NCBI RefSeq assembly: GCF_900155645.1
Contig: NZ_LT706985.1
Location: 1,784,051 to 1,848,050 of the forward strand
DNA: 64,000 nucleotides
Source: Vaginimicrobium propionicum
GTDB taxonomy: Bacteria > Actinomycetota > Actinomycetes > Propionibacteriales > Propionibacteriaceae
Reading direction: 5' to 3'
This document shows positions 1-8,155 of this stretch, piece by piece; positions within the stretch are counted from its first letter, which is position 1; each line of letters starts with the position of its first letter. Both the position numbers and the translations under genes were made by a program. The notes beneath the pieces are model-generated. The model searched no databases and had not been told where the DNA came from. It saw only the letters and a list, made by a program, of their open reading frames with translations.

Positions 1-528
1 AAATTAATAGACGAGAAAGTCATTGGACGTGTTGGGGTTTCTAATATGCACACCGCCCAGCTTGAAGCGTGGAGCAAGTTTATTCCGATATGCGCGAACC
101 AGTTACAGCTTTCCTTGGCTCGTCACGCATTCGTTGACGTCGAGGTAGATTTTAACACCGTCAGGGAGCCAACTTTTGGTGCTGGCACGATTGAATGGTG
201 TCTGGCCCACGATGTTGAGTTGCAGTCTTGGAGCCCGGTCGCCCGTGGCCTATATGTCGGCGATGCCCCCATCGACGGCGACGAGGCTCAACGTGGCGCC
301 GTGGCGCGCACTCGGGAGCTTGTGCGTGAATTAGCCGAACGCTATGACGTTGCGTCAACGACAATCGTGTTGGCGTGGGTGTTGCGTCACCCCGCGAAGA
401 TTAGACCCGTGATTGGTTCCACGAACCCGCAGCGAATCCGCGAATGCGCGGCTGCCAAGGACGTCGTCCTAACCCGCGAGGAGTGGTATGCGCTCTACAC
501 TGCCGCGCGGGGCGTGCCAGTACCGTAA
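1..528 (+). CDS. Aldo/keto reductase, YdhF-like (5' end outside window)
   Basis: Frame 1 is open from the first base, so this is the C-terminal 175 residues of a longer protein; the first ATG at 46 is internal. The GVSN motif precedes it, and SPVARG followed by AWVLRHP and PVIGSTNPQRI is the C-terminal NADP-binding half of an aldo/keto reductase TIM barrel. The ending GVPVP and overall spacing are most like the YdhF subgroup. Such enzymes reduce carbonyl substrates with NADPH in the cytoplasm; the substrate cannot be read from sequence. It stops just before the CRISPR locus and shows no functional link to it. Confidence 0.85.
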   Translation, partial: KLIDEKVIGRVGVSNMHTAQLEAWSKFIPICANQLQLSLARHAFVDVEVDFNTVREPTFGAGTIEWCLAHDVELQSWSPVARGLYVGDAPIDGDEAQRGAVARTRELVRELAERYDVASTTIVLAWVLRHPAKIRPVIGSTNPQRIRECAAAKDVVLTREEWYALYTAARGVPVP

Positions 529-562
529 GGGTTAAAGGGCTCGTCCCGCCAAGAACACGAAA

Positions 563-580
563 GCCCGCACGAATGCGGGC
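563..580 (-). terminator. UUCG-loop hairpin, possible minus-strand terminator
   Basis: A perfect 7-bp GC-rich stem (563-569 with 574-580) closes a UUCG tetraloop when read on the minus strand. A short, interrupted T-rich stretch follows on that strand. It lies about 110 bp beyond the tracrRNA terminator, so it may be a back-up terminator for minus-strand transcripts, or it may belong to the end of the aldo/keto reductase transcript. The T-tract is weak. The 581-689 interval between the two hairpins shows no ORF I would support. Confidence 0.4.
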
Positions 581-689
581 CTCGGAAGTGGAGCGCGAAA
601 GCGCGTCCAAATATAGGGGCTGGGGGGTTCAAGCTGAAAGCACCAAACAGGCTCAGCCAGTGTTTGATCTGCGATGAGTCATCGAACGG

Positions 690-715
690 AAAAGAAAAGA
701 GCCCCGAAGGGCTCT
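690..715 (-). terminator. Rho-independent terminator of the tracrRNA
   Basis: On the minus strand a 7-bp stem AGAGCCC/GGGCUCU (715-709 with 704-698) is capped by UUCG and followed by UUUCUUUU (697-690). It is a textbook intrinsic terminator and forms the last hairpin of the tracrRNA. Confidence 0.88.
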
Positions 716-795
716 GGAGCATTCGACGTCTCGAACGAGGAGACGCTTACTAAGAATCAGTTCTTATTCAGGATGCCTTTAAGATAGCGACAAGT
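690..795 (-). ncRNA. tracrRNA of the type II-C CRISPR-Cas9 system
   Basis: Read on the minus strand, 764-750 pairs with repeat nucleotides 2-16 of the crRNA over 15 bp (two are G-U). Bases 787-783 and 780-776 pair with GATAG and CCTTT of the same repeat, leaving a two-base bulge. Downstream come a nexus-like stem (745-740 with 732-727), a UGCUCC linker and a terminator hairpin. This order, and stretches such as AGAACUGA, AGUAAGC and UGCUCC, resemble the Corynebacterium diphtheriae tracrRNA as I remember it. The gene is divergent from cas9. The 5' end is inferred from the end of the antirepeat; I could not assign a convincing promoter. Confidence 0.9.
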
Positions 796-843
796 CAAGT
801 ACTGATCATGAAAAACCCAGGGCAATGTTGCTGTTAAACAAAA

Positions 844-3800
844 ATGTCAGTGCCGTTCGTCATAATGAGCGTCATGGAAACAATGAAGTTAGGTATAGAT
901 GTTGGAACTAACTCTGTCGGACTATGCGCGCTAAGCGTTGATGCCTCAGGTCGGCCACTAAAGATCTTGAACTCCATGACGGTCATCCACGATTCGGGCG
1001 TGGATCCTGAAAAGCAGAAACCCGCAGATACCAGACTTGCAACTGCTGGAACTGCACGACGTATGAGGCGTTTGTATCGAAATAGAAGAAAGCGTCTACG
1101 TCAGCTTGATGAGAAAATAAAAGAGCTCGGGTGGCCAATAATAAACCTCGAAACTTTGAATGATCCGTACGCTCCATGGAAAATAAGGGCACGGCTGGCT
1201 AAGTCGAAATTACCTAAAGAAGAACTACCGGCTGCTATGTCGATAGCATTACGCCACCTCGCTAGGCATAGAGGCTGGCGAAGCCCCTACGAGAGGGTCG
1301 AATCACTACATTCCAAGCACGACGACAGCGAGCTATTTCAGCAACTCAAGCGTCGCGTGAGCGACGAAATTGGGCGACCAGTTGATGAGTTATCTACTCC
1401 GGCTCAGGTTATATGTGAGTGGGGTTTGAGCCCAGCCAAGCGGTTACGAAACGCAGGTAAAACAAAATATGGCTCCGATTCAGTGAAGAATGGCGTATCA
1501 GTATCCGGAGACCTAAAAGCCGGCATTCTAGGCGGCAAACTCATGCAGTCTGATAATGCAAATGAAATCATGCGTATAGGAAAAATGCAGGAATTGCCAC
1601 AACATTTAATTCTGGAACTAATCGATCTGGTTTTTCATGCCGCAAGCCCTGTGGGATCAGCGTCAGCAAAAACCAAGAAGGATGCGCTGCCAGGACAAGG
1701 CAAATACCCACGTGCATCGAAAGCAAATTTAGAGTTTCAGAGGTTCCGCATCGTCCAAGTGGTCGCGAACTTGAGACTCACTGAATCCAAGACCGGCGAG
1801 ATACGTCTCTTAACTCCATCAGAGAAGACGAAAATCATAGATTTCTTGATGTCAGCTGACGAAACTGACGGAATCACCTGGGGCGACGTTGCCGAGCTGC
1901 TCGGCGTTGATCGAGAGCAGTTGAACGGTACGGCACAGCTATCGCCAGACGGGGAACGTGCATCATCGTTTCCGCCAATTAACGTTACACAAAAGCGCAT
2001 TATTGAATCTGAGATAAAACCGTTGCTGACATGGTGGCAGACAGCTGACTTCGAGTCCAAGAATGCGCTAGTGCAAGCTATTTCAAATGCTGAGGTCATC
2101 GATGAAGATTCCCCTGGCTTTAAACAAGCAGAATTATTTCTCAGCAGCTGTGGTGACGATATATTAACGAAGCTAGATGGCATTAAATTACCTGCCGGTC
2201 GCGCCGCATACTCTGAAGACAGTCTGAAACGTCTAAGCGACAGAATGGAAAAGGATTCAGTCGATCTGTTCGAAGCTAGGAAACTCGAATTCGGGGTTCC
2301 GAATGATTGGGTGTCTCCGGCAGACCCGATAGGGGAGCCGGTCGGAAATCCCTCTGTTGATCGAGTAACTAAGATCGTCAACCGTTGGATTCTAGCCGTC
2401 ACCAAGAAATGGGGAGTTCCGGCTTCGGTAAATATCGAACATATTCGGTCTGGGTTGATGTCAAAAAGACAAGTGCGTGCGTATGAGCAAGACGTTAAAA
2501 ATAAACGAGAGCAAAACTTACGAATTATGGAGGAAATAAACGAGAAAATCACCGGACATAAATACGCATCAAGGAGCGACATTACCCGATATCTGGCGGT
2601 TCAACGTCAGAATTGTCAGTGTGCTTACTGTGGAGAATGTATAACTTACGATACTTGCGAAATTGACCATATCGTCCCTAGAAAAGGACCCGGTTCGACC
2701 AACGCCCGGAATAATTTGGTAGCTGCATGTCTTCGATGTAACCGAGCAAAATCGAATACCTCGTTCTCTGTTTGGGCCGAGGAATGTGGTCTCTCTGCGG
2801 TGAGTGTTGACGCTGCAATCGAACGAGTCTGGCAATGGAATGGAGACGCTGGACTTTCGGTACAGCAATTCAAAAATTTTCAGAAGGATGTCATTGCACG
2901 TCTGCGAAAAAGAAGCGAGGACGACGCCATAGATAACCGTTCGATTGAATCAGTGGCATGGATGGCGAATGAGCTACACCACCGAATTCATGCCCATTTC
3001 AAGCAGCTTGGCCATGATGTGCAAGTAAATGTTTTTAGAGGCGCTATCACTGCGGAAGCTAGAAAAGCGTCAGGATTCGAAGGCAAAGTTAATTTAATCG
3101 GTGGTCCCGGCAAAACCCGCCTAGACCGTAGGCACCATACGATGGATGCGGCTGTGATCGCTTTGATGCGCCCAAAGGTAGCTCAAGTATTGGCTGAACG
3201 AATGAACATTCGAACTAGCCAGCGTCTAACTAGGTCGGGTGAGAATTGGAAAGCATATCAGGGCTCTACCATAGAAGCCCGGCAACTATATGCGCAGTGG
3301 CTTAGCAATATGGATAAGTTGCTTGACTTGTTTAATTTCGCAATTGCTAATGACGAAATTCCTGTGACACAAAATGTGAGGTTAAGACTTGGTAACGGCA
3401 ACGCGCATGATGCCAGTGTTAGGAAACCTGTTCCTAAACATGTTGGAGACTCGTGGGCATTAGATGAAATTGATCGGGTAATCACTGAAGCGGCGTGGGT
3501 GGCTCTGACACGTGATCCTGACTTTGATCCTGGAAGCGGATTACCCGCGAACCCAAATCGAGAAATTAGAGTTAAAAATAGTTGGTTGAAGGCCGGAGAC
3601 AATCTTGGGCTCACACCCAGGAAAACCGCCGTTATAGCGGTAAGGGGTGGATATGCTAATCTCGGAAAGGCTATTCACCACGTGCGTATTTACAGGTACG
3701 GCACCAAATCGCCCAAATATGCAATGTTGCGAGTCTTTGCGCACGATCTTTTACGGGATAGAGATAAAAACCTGTTCACTATCCCGCTGAGAGAATCGAG

Positions 3801-4224
3801 TATTAGCTTACGCACCACTAATGCTAAAACCAGAAAAGCGATTGTTGATGGCACTGCGACGTACATTGGATGGTTAGTGACGGGAGCCGAGCTGGAGCTT
3901 GATTTATCAAATCCGTATTTCAAAAAGGGAATTATAGGCTCTTTCTTAGAAGATTTCCCAAATACATCTAAATGGGTGGTAGATGGCTTCCCGGACCAGA
4001 ACCAGTTAAGATTACGTCCACGTCAGCTAGCTGGCGAAGGAATAAAAAACATTGAAGTGTCTGATGGATCTAAAGAAATACTCTCCGGTAAAGGATGGCG
4101 TCCCAGTGTCGACGCGCTTCTTTCGAAAGCGCTTTTCGCCCACGTGATTTGGAGAACCGCGTTGGGCGGATCCCGTACCAAATCCTCAGCAGGTCTGCCA
4201 GCCAGCTTTAGCCTGAAAAATTAG
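844..4224 (+). CDS. cas9: Type II-C CRISPR-associated endonuclease Cas9
   Basis: RNA-guided nuclease that uses crRNA and tracrRNA to cut both strands of invading DNA. At 1126 residues it is of II-C size. Visible parts, in numbering from 844: RuvC-I LGIDVGTNSVG with D19; an arginine-rich bridge helix around 68-92; RuvC-II VNIEHIR with E532; an HNH domain with EIDHIVPR (D608, H609) and NARNN, flanked by CAYC and CLRC zinc-type cysteine pairs; RuvC-III RRHHTMDAAVIAL with H764 and D768. All catalytic residues are present, so it should be an active nuclease. In-frame ATGs at 865, 874 and 883 are alternatives; 883 puts RuvC-I five residues from the start and has GGA ahead, so the true N-terminus may be shorter. 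cas1 follows after 2 bp. PAM unknown. Confidence 0.97.
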   Translation: MSVPFVIMSVMETMKLGIDVGTNSVGLCALSVDASGRPLKILNSMTVIHDSGVDPEKQKPADTRLATAGTARRMRRLYRNRRKRLRQLDEKIKELGWPIINLETLNDPYAPWKIRARLAKSKLPKEELPAAMSIALRHLARHRGWRSPYERVESLHSKHDDSELFQQLKRRVSDEIGRPVDELSTPAQVICEWGLSPAKRLRNAGKTKYGSDSVKNGVSVSGDLKAGILGGKLMQSDNANEIMRIGKMQELPQHLILELIDLVFHAASPVGSASAKTKKDALPGQGKYPRASKANLEFQRFRIVQVVANLRLTESKTGEIRLLTPSEKTKIIDFLMSADETDGITWGDVAELLGVDREQLNGTAQLSPDGERASSFPPINVTQKRIIESEIKPLLTWWQTADFESKNALVQAISNAEVIDEDSPGFKQAELFLSSCGDDILTKLDGIKLPAGRAAYSEDSLKRLSDRMEKDSVDLFEARKLEFGVPNDWVSPADPIGEPVGNPSVDRVTKIVNRWILAVTKKWGVPASVNIEHIRSGLMSKRQVRAYEQDVKNKREQNLRIMEEINEKITGHKYASRSDITRYLAVQRQNCQCAYCGECITYDTCEIDHIVPRKGPGSTNARNNLVAACLRCNRAKSNTSFSVWAEECGLSAVSVDAAIERVWQWNGDAGLSVQQFKNFQKDVIARLRKRSEDDAIDNRSIESVAWMANELHHRIHAHFKQLGHDVQVNVFRGAITAEARKASGFEGKVNLIGGPGKTRLDRRHHTMDAAVIALMRPKVAQVLAERMNIRTSQRLTRSGENWKAYQGSTIEARQLYAQWLSNMDKLLDLFNFAIANDEIPVTQNVRLRLGNGNAHDASVRKPVPKHVGDSWALDEIDRVITEAAWVALTRDPDFDPGSGLPANPNREIRVKNSWLKAGDNLGLTPRKTAVIAVRGGYANLGKAIHHVRIYRYGTKSPKYAMLRVFAHDLLRDRDKNLFTIPLRESSISLRTTNAKTRKAIVDGTATYIGWLVTGAELELDLSNPYFKKGIIGSFLEDFPNTSKWVVDGFPDQNQLRLRPRQLAGEGIKNIEVSDGSKEILSGKGWRPSVDALLSKALFAHVIWRTALGGSRTKSSAGLPASFSLKN

Positions 4225-4226
4225 CT

Positions 4227-5132
4227 ATGTCTTCCAAGTGGCGGGTGATTGATTGTTCCCAGATGGAGGGAACAATCTCATCTGCCCGTGGAGCGATAAT
4301 TATTACGAAGCTGGGGCATCAACCATCTGTGATTCCACGGGCTGATGTCGCAGTGATGCTCGTCGGAATGAAAGTTAAGTTTTCTGCCGCATCAATCCAT
4401 CGCTTATTGTCACAAGACGTTGCGATTCTATTCTGTGACTGGAAAGGCGTTCCAGAAGGAGGCACCTACCCGTGGAGTTCGCATAGCCGTGTTGCCGCGC
4501 GCCACCGTAGTCAGGCTAAGATGACGGTGCCCAGACAAAAGAATGCATGGGGACGGATAGTAAAAGCCAAAGTCCTTGGACAATCTCAAGTTCTAAAAGA
4601 TCAAGGGATTCAGCAGTGGCGACAACTCAGCGATTTGGCACGGCACACCAGATCTGGCGACCCTGAAAACATCGAAGCGCAAGCCGCAAGATTATATTGG
4701 CAAGCATTATTCGGTGCCGAACATTTTCTACGTTCACCTGGAACGGGAATTTCCGTCCGAAATGCTCAATTGGATTACGCTTACGCGGTTTTAAGAGGGC
4801 ACGGAATTAGAGCCGCGCTGAGCGCCGGACTGTCTACTGCAGTGGGAGTTTTTCATCGAGGAAGAAGTAATAACTTCGCTCTCGTCGACGATCTCATCGA
4901 GCCTTTTCGGCCAGCTATCGACGATGCGGTCGCGCAACTCGGTGAAGAGGACTCACTAGAGAACTCGGAAATACGGCACTATCTAGTGGCTGCGGCAGAC
5001 AGGAAATTTTTGGAGGATGGACGAACAATTAGTTCAGCTTTCAGTGAACTAGCCCAGAACTTTGGACAGTATGCAGAAGGCGAAATCGATAGGCTGCAGG
5101 TTCCTCACTGGCTAGGCGCTTCCAATGGCTAA
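4227..5132 (+). CDS. cas1: CRISPR adaptation integrase Cas1
   Basis: With Cas2 forms the complex that integrates new spacers into the array. At 301 residues it is the short type II form. Metal-site residues are visible: E150 in the helix IEAQAARLYW, H210 in FHRGR, and the acidic pair around D222 and E225 in LVDDLIEPFR. The start is 2 bp after the cas9 stop and the end overlaps cas2 by 8 bp, so cas9-cas1-cas2 should be one transcript. There is no cas4 or csn2, which fits subtype II-C. G+C looks lower than in the housekeeping genes around it, consistent with horizontal arrival, but I did not compute this. Confidence 0.96.
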   Translation: MSSKWRVIDCSQMEGTISSARGAIIITKLGHQPSVIPRADVAVMLVGMKVKFSAASIHRLLSQDVAILFCDWKGVPEGGTYPWSSHSRVAARHRSQAKMTVPRQKNAWGRIVKAKVLGQSQVLKDQGIQQWRQLSDLARHTRSGDPENIEAQAARLYWQALFGAEHFLRSPGTGISVRNAQLDYAYAVLRGHGIRAALSAGLSTAVGVFHRGRSNNFALVDDLIEPFRPAIDDAVAQLGEEDSLENSEIRHYLVAAADRKFLEDGRTISSAFSELAQNFGQYAEGEIDRLQVPHWLGASNG

Positions 5133-5445
5133 CGATCCCATGTGGTGCCTAGTGATGTTTGATTTGCCGACTAAAACTGCTGCGGAGCGGCGTAACTATC
5201 AAGAGTTCCGTAACACGCTCCTCGACAACGGTTTCATTTTCGCTCAGTTCAGCGTTTACGCCAAGTACTCCCCCAGCGGAGTGCTCTCAACGAGAGAAGT
5301 CAACGGAATCAAATCCCAAGTTCCTCCAAAAGGAGAAATACGGATCTTGCACGTTACTGATCGACAATGGGCGAATACCGTCAGATTTTCCAACGCAACC
5401 GAGATACCTAACTCAACTGAACCAACACAGCTACTGCTTTTTTAA
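5125..5445 (+). CDS. cas2: CRISPR adaptation protein Cas2
   Basis: Small ferredoxin-fold protein (106 residues) that bridges two Cas1 dimers in the integration complex. The N-terminus MWCLVMFDLPTKT is the usual first strand with its conserved aspartate, followed by YQEFRNTLLDNGF and the QFSVYAKY strand typical of type II Cas2. It overlaps cas1 by 8 bp, implying translational coupling. The stop is followed at once by the A-tract that, on the other strand, is the T-tract of the array terminator. Confidence 0.95.
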   Translation: MANDPMWCLVMFDLPTKTAAERRNYQEFRNTLLDNGFIFAQFSVYAKYSPSGVLSTREVNGIKSQVPPKGEIRILHVTDRQWANTVRFSNATEIPNSTEPTQLLLF

Positions 5446-5446
5446 C

Positions 5447-5471
5447 GAAAAAACGCCGATATCTCGGTGTT
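5447..5471 (-). terminator. Terminator of the minus-strand CRISPR transcript
   Basis: Read on the minus strand, AACACCGA (5471-5464) pairs with TCGGCGTT (5459-5452) around a GATA loop, with one G-U pair, and runs straight into six T residues (5453-5448). On the plus strand no T-tract follows. The hairpin therefore ends transcripts coming from the array toward cas2 and supports minus-strand crRNA synthesis. Confidence 0.8.
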
Positions 5472-5495
5472 GCCAAGGGGAAATTACTTCCCTCT

Positions 5496-6171
5496 GAAGT
5501 CTATCAAAGGGAAGTAGAACTGATTCCCAGCTTAAAATAGTCTGCCGCTGCCCGGTTTAGAAGTCTATCAAAGGGAAGTAGAACTGATTCCCAGCCCTTT
5601 TCGCGAGTTACCGTCTGTCCAAGGAAGTCTATCAAAGGGAAGTAGAACTGATTCCCAGCTACCACTGCCGGGTCGTCGAGCGGATCAGAAGTCTATCAAA
5701 GGGAAGTAGAACTGATTCCCAGCGTAATCGGCGCATCGAGATCGAGGGTGAGAAGTCTATCAAAGGGAAGTAGAACTGATTCCCAGCAGTCTGCTGGTTG
5801 GCGGGCGGTGTTTGCGAAGTCTATCAAAGGGAAGTAGAACTGATTCCCAGCCAAGGTCTAGACCCCGCTGCCAATTGGAGAAGTCTATCAAAGGGAAGTA
5901 GAACTGATTCCCAGCGGGGTGTGGAGGTGCCGAACGTGGCGCGGAAGTCTATCAAAGGGAAGTAGAACTGATTCCCAGCCCCATCTCGCCATTCAGGGGC
6001 AAACGCGGAAGTCTATCAAAGGGAAGTAGAACTGATTCCCAGCGCGGATTGGCTAGAGGAACGCTGCCAGCGAAGTCTATCAAAGGGAAGTAGAACTGAT
6101 TCCCAGCTTGGGCGTGAGTGCATAGGGCTTCATGAGAAGTCTATCAAAGGGAAGTAGAACTGATTCCCAGC
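5496..6171 (-). CRISPR. CRISPR array, 11 repeats and 10 spacers, type II-C
   Basis: Eleven 36-bp repeats start at 5496, 5560, 5624, 5688, 5752, 5816, 5880, 5944, 6008, 6072 and 6136, exactly every 64 bp, so every spacer is 28 bp. By eye all repeats are identical, including both end copies. In crRNA orientation (minus strand) the repeat begins GCTGGGAATCAGTTCT and ends TTTGATAGACTTC, very like the C. diphtheriae repeat as I remember it. That orientation is the one the tracrRNA pairs with. The spacers look G+C-rich and I found no match to them elsewhere in the window by eye. The minus-strand 5' flank is only 70 bp (6172-6241) before the next gene and has no AT-rich leader. Confidence 0.98.
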
Positions 6172-6241
6172 GGCAAAAGATGAGCGACATGCTATGGTCA
6201 GGCGCCCAGAAGGTGAGTCCGCCTAACCAGTTCCGTAAACT

Positions 6242-7366
6242 CTAGTACCAGTTGAACTGGTAGGAGTGGTCGAGGGCTTGGCGCCAGCCCCCATACCGAT
6301 TAAGTACGTAGTTATTGCCCCATCTAAGGGCGGTTACTGGGTCGGACCAGTTGTCGCCGATCTTAGAGCACGGCAAAGCCTGGACGAGACCGCAAGCACC
6401 GCTTGAGGCATTAACTGAGGTGGGGTTCCAGCCGGATTCGCGGAAAATCAGAATGTTGGCGGCCTCGAAATCGGAGGGTGAAATGCCAGCGTCGCTCATC
6501 CATTGCATTCTTTCTGTGTGGCCAGCCATACCCGCGATGACCATGGTGCCGACCAGTTTTTCTTCGGTCACCGGGTTCTTAGTGACTGTTTCGCGCAGTA
6601 CTGAGCGCCCAGATTCCACGCCGTCCGTGTAGGTGAGCGTGGCACGTACCTCTTTAGTGCCGTTGACGCCAGCAACCTGCACTTTGGTGACTCCCTCTGG
6701 CAGGGTGCTATCGGGGGTGGTTTTCGTCTCAAAAGGAATATCTTCCACAAAATCTGCGGTTTTATAGGTTATTCGAGTTACCGTAATCGCCAAATCGGCG
6801 CTCAACGGGGTGCTTTGAGTCGGTTCCACCTTGTCAGTGGGGTTTATTTTGATGCCTAACTCGTTAAGTAAAGCGCCCACTGAGGCAGCCGATGAGATGA
6901 CTTCGCGTGAACTACCGTCCACACTTAACTGAACTCGGTGTGGGTTAGTAGCAGTCAGCGTGATACCTTCGCGCCCCAACGGCAAAGAGCGATCCACCGA
7001 TAACCGGGCGGCAGGGTCAAATAACCCAATTTGCTTGAGCGCATCATCGACTGTCGTAGCGGTTGTCCAAAAAGTCGTTTTCTTACCATCGACGGTAATT
7101 GTTACCGGACGAGCGAATTTAACGGCGATGAAATCAGAATCGTTAACCGTCGATTCCAAAGAGGGGGAAACGATGTCGTGCTCGGTTAGCTCAATGCCCT
7201 CGGCACGTAACGCGTCTTTAACATTTGTGCCAAAGAAATTAACTTGGCGAAGTTGGCCGTCAACACTCATCACAGCGCAGCGATCAAAATGTGCCGCCAT
7301 GCCGCCTACCCCGAATGTGGTCACGGCCGCAACAGCCACCACCAACCAGGCTGGAAACTTGTGCAT
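6242..7366 (-). CDS. RpfB-like cell-wall protein: DUF348 x3, G5, lysozyme-like domain
   Basis: Secreted or membrane-anchored muralytic protein, 374 residues from the ATG at 7366. That start is chosen over the upstream one because AGAGGGA lies just before it. Residues 8-25 form a hydrophobic signal or anchor. Three DUF348 (YabE-like) repeats lie at about 31-72, 88-128 and 145-185, a G5 domain at about 200-273, and a transglycosylase-like domain at 290-374 with RESGWNPTSVN (E310 the likely catalytic acid) and SSGACGLVQALPCSKIG. This architecture matches resuscitation-promoting factors and related peptidoglycan hydrolases that act on the cell wall during growth. Its stop codon is 70 bp from the last CRISPR repeat. 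Confidence 0.9.
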   Translation of the reverse strand: MHKFPAWLVVAVAAVTTFGVGGMAAHFDRCAVMSVDGQLRQVNFFGTNVKDALRAEGIELTEHDIVSPSLESTVNDSDFIAVKFARPVTITVDGKKTTFWTTATTVDDALKQIGLFDPAARLSVDRSLPLGREGITLTATNPHRVQLSVDGSSREVISSAASVGALLNELGIKINPTDKVEPTQSTPLSADLAITVTRITYKTADFVEDIPFETKTTPDSTLPEGVTKVQVAGVNGTKEVRATLTYTDGVESGRSVLRETVTKNPVTEEKLVGTMVIAGMAGHTERMQWMSDAGISPSDFEAANILIFRESGWNPTSVNASSGACGLVQALPCSKIGDNWSDPVTALRWGNNYVLNRYGGWRQALDHSYQFNWY

Positions 7367-7470
7367 TAATCCCTCTTTCGCTTTGAGTCGGGCACGCAAC
7401 TCAAAGCCCTATCTAGGAAATACTAAAGCCAAATTCTTAAATTATCCAAAGAAACTTAAAGGTTGTGGAC

Positions 7471-7507
7471 ACAAAAAGACGGCAAACCAGCCTGGCTTGC
7501 CGTCTTT
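7471..7507 (-). terminator. Rho-independent terminator of sodA
   Basis: An 11-bp perfect stem (7507-7497 with 7485-7475) encloses an 11-nt loop that itself has a short CCAG/TGG pairing. On the minus strand TTTTTGTG follows. It lies 28 bp after the sodA stop. Confidence 0.88.
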
Positions 7508-7534
7508 GAAATCTTAGAGATTTAAGTTATTAAG

Positions 7535-8137
7535 CTACTTCGCTTGGGCTGCAGTGAAACGCTCAGCAACGTCTGTCCAGTTGACGATATTCCAGAAAGC
7601 CTTGACGTAGTCAGCCTTGACGTTCTTGTACTGCAAGTAGAAAGCGTGCTCCCACATGTCAAGCAATAGCAGCGGGACAGCGCCTACTGGCAGGTTGTTC
7701 TGGTGATCGTAGAAAGCCAAAGTGTTTAACCTCTTGCCCAGTGGGTCATAGACTAAAGCGCCCCAGCCAGATCCTTGAATCGACTTAGCGGCCTCACTGA
7801 ACTGTGCCACTAGATTGTCGTAGCCACCAAAGAATTCGTCGATTGCGGCAGCTAGCTCGCCTTCAGGACGCTCAGGGGCGTTGGGGGAGAGATTCTTCCA
7901 AAAAATAGAGTGGTTCTGGTGGCCGGCAAGGTTGAAAGCTAGATCTTTCTCCAATTTGCTGATAGCACCGAAATCGCCCTTCTCGCGGCATTCAGCTAGC
8001 TTCTCCAAGGCGGTATTGGCGCCGTCAACATAAGCTTTGTGATGCTTATCGTGGTGCAATTGCATAATTTCACCGCAGATATGCGGCTCTAGCGCCCCGT
8101 AATCGTAGTCAAGATCGGGCAGAGTATAGACAGCCAT
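7535..8137 (-). CDS. sodA: Superoxide dismutase [Mn/Fe]
   Basis: Converts superoxide to oxygen and hydrogen peroxide in the cytoplasm. The start at 8137 ([11 protein letters not shown]) is preceded by AGGAG at 5 nt; longer upstream readings lack homology. Over 200 residues the metal ligands are all in place: H28 in LHHDKHH, H76 in [10 protein letters not shown]160 and H164 in DMWEHAFY. Q146 in YDHQNNLP occupies the position of the outer-sphere glutamine of manganese enzymes, so Mn or cambialistic use is likely. The gene ends in a strong terminator. Upstream is the terminator of csbD, leaving only 67 bp for a promoter. Confidence 0.95.
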   Translation of the reverse strand: MAVYTLPDLDYDYGALEPHICGEIMQLHHDKHHKAYVDGANTALEKLAECREKGDFGAISKLEKDLAFNLAGHQNHSIFWKNLSPNAPERPEGELAAAIDEFFGGYDNLVAQFSEAAKSIQGSGWGALVYDPLGKRLNTLAFYDHQNNLPVGAVPLLLLDMWEHAFYLQYKNVKADYVKAFWNIVNWTDVAERFTAAQAK

Positions 8138-8155
8138 TTTTCTCCTAAAATAATC

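Noticed and set aside
615-650. A tRNA or tmRNA piece (GGTTCAAGC near CACCA)
   Set aside because: No cloverleaf or acceptor stem can be drawn around it; the resemblance is to a T-loop only.
792-798. A minus-strand TTGACT near the antirepeat as the tracrRNA -35
   Set aside because: A -10 at the right spacing would fall inside the antirepeat and start the RNA too late to include it.
1737-2582. Long minus-strand frame (281 codons) inside cas9
   Set aside because: It mirrors the cas9 coding frame, has no recognisable domain, and lies wholly within a gene with all motifs intact.
844-5445. Subtype II-A or II-B assignment of the Cas locus
   Set aside because: There is no csn2 or cas4 and Cas9 is about 1.1 kb of residues, the II-C size.
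5472-5495. A repeat-like stretch (AAGGGGAAATTACTTCCC) next to the first CRISPR repeat, as a degenerate twelfth repeat
   Set aside because: It resembles only the middle of the repeat, lacks the ends, and adjoins repeat 1 with no spacer. It more likely forms a small hairpin.
5495-6172. Spacers targeting genes in this same window
   Set aside because: By eye none of the ten spacers matches elsewhere in the window; a proper search is needed for the whole genome.
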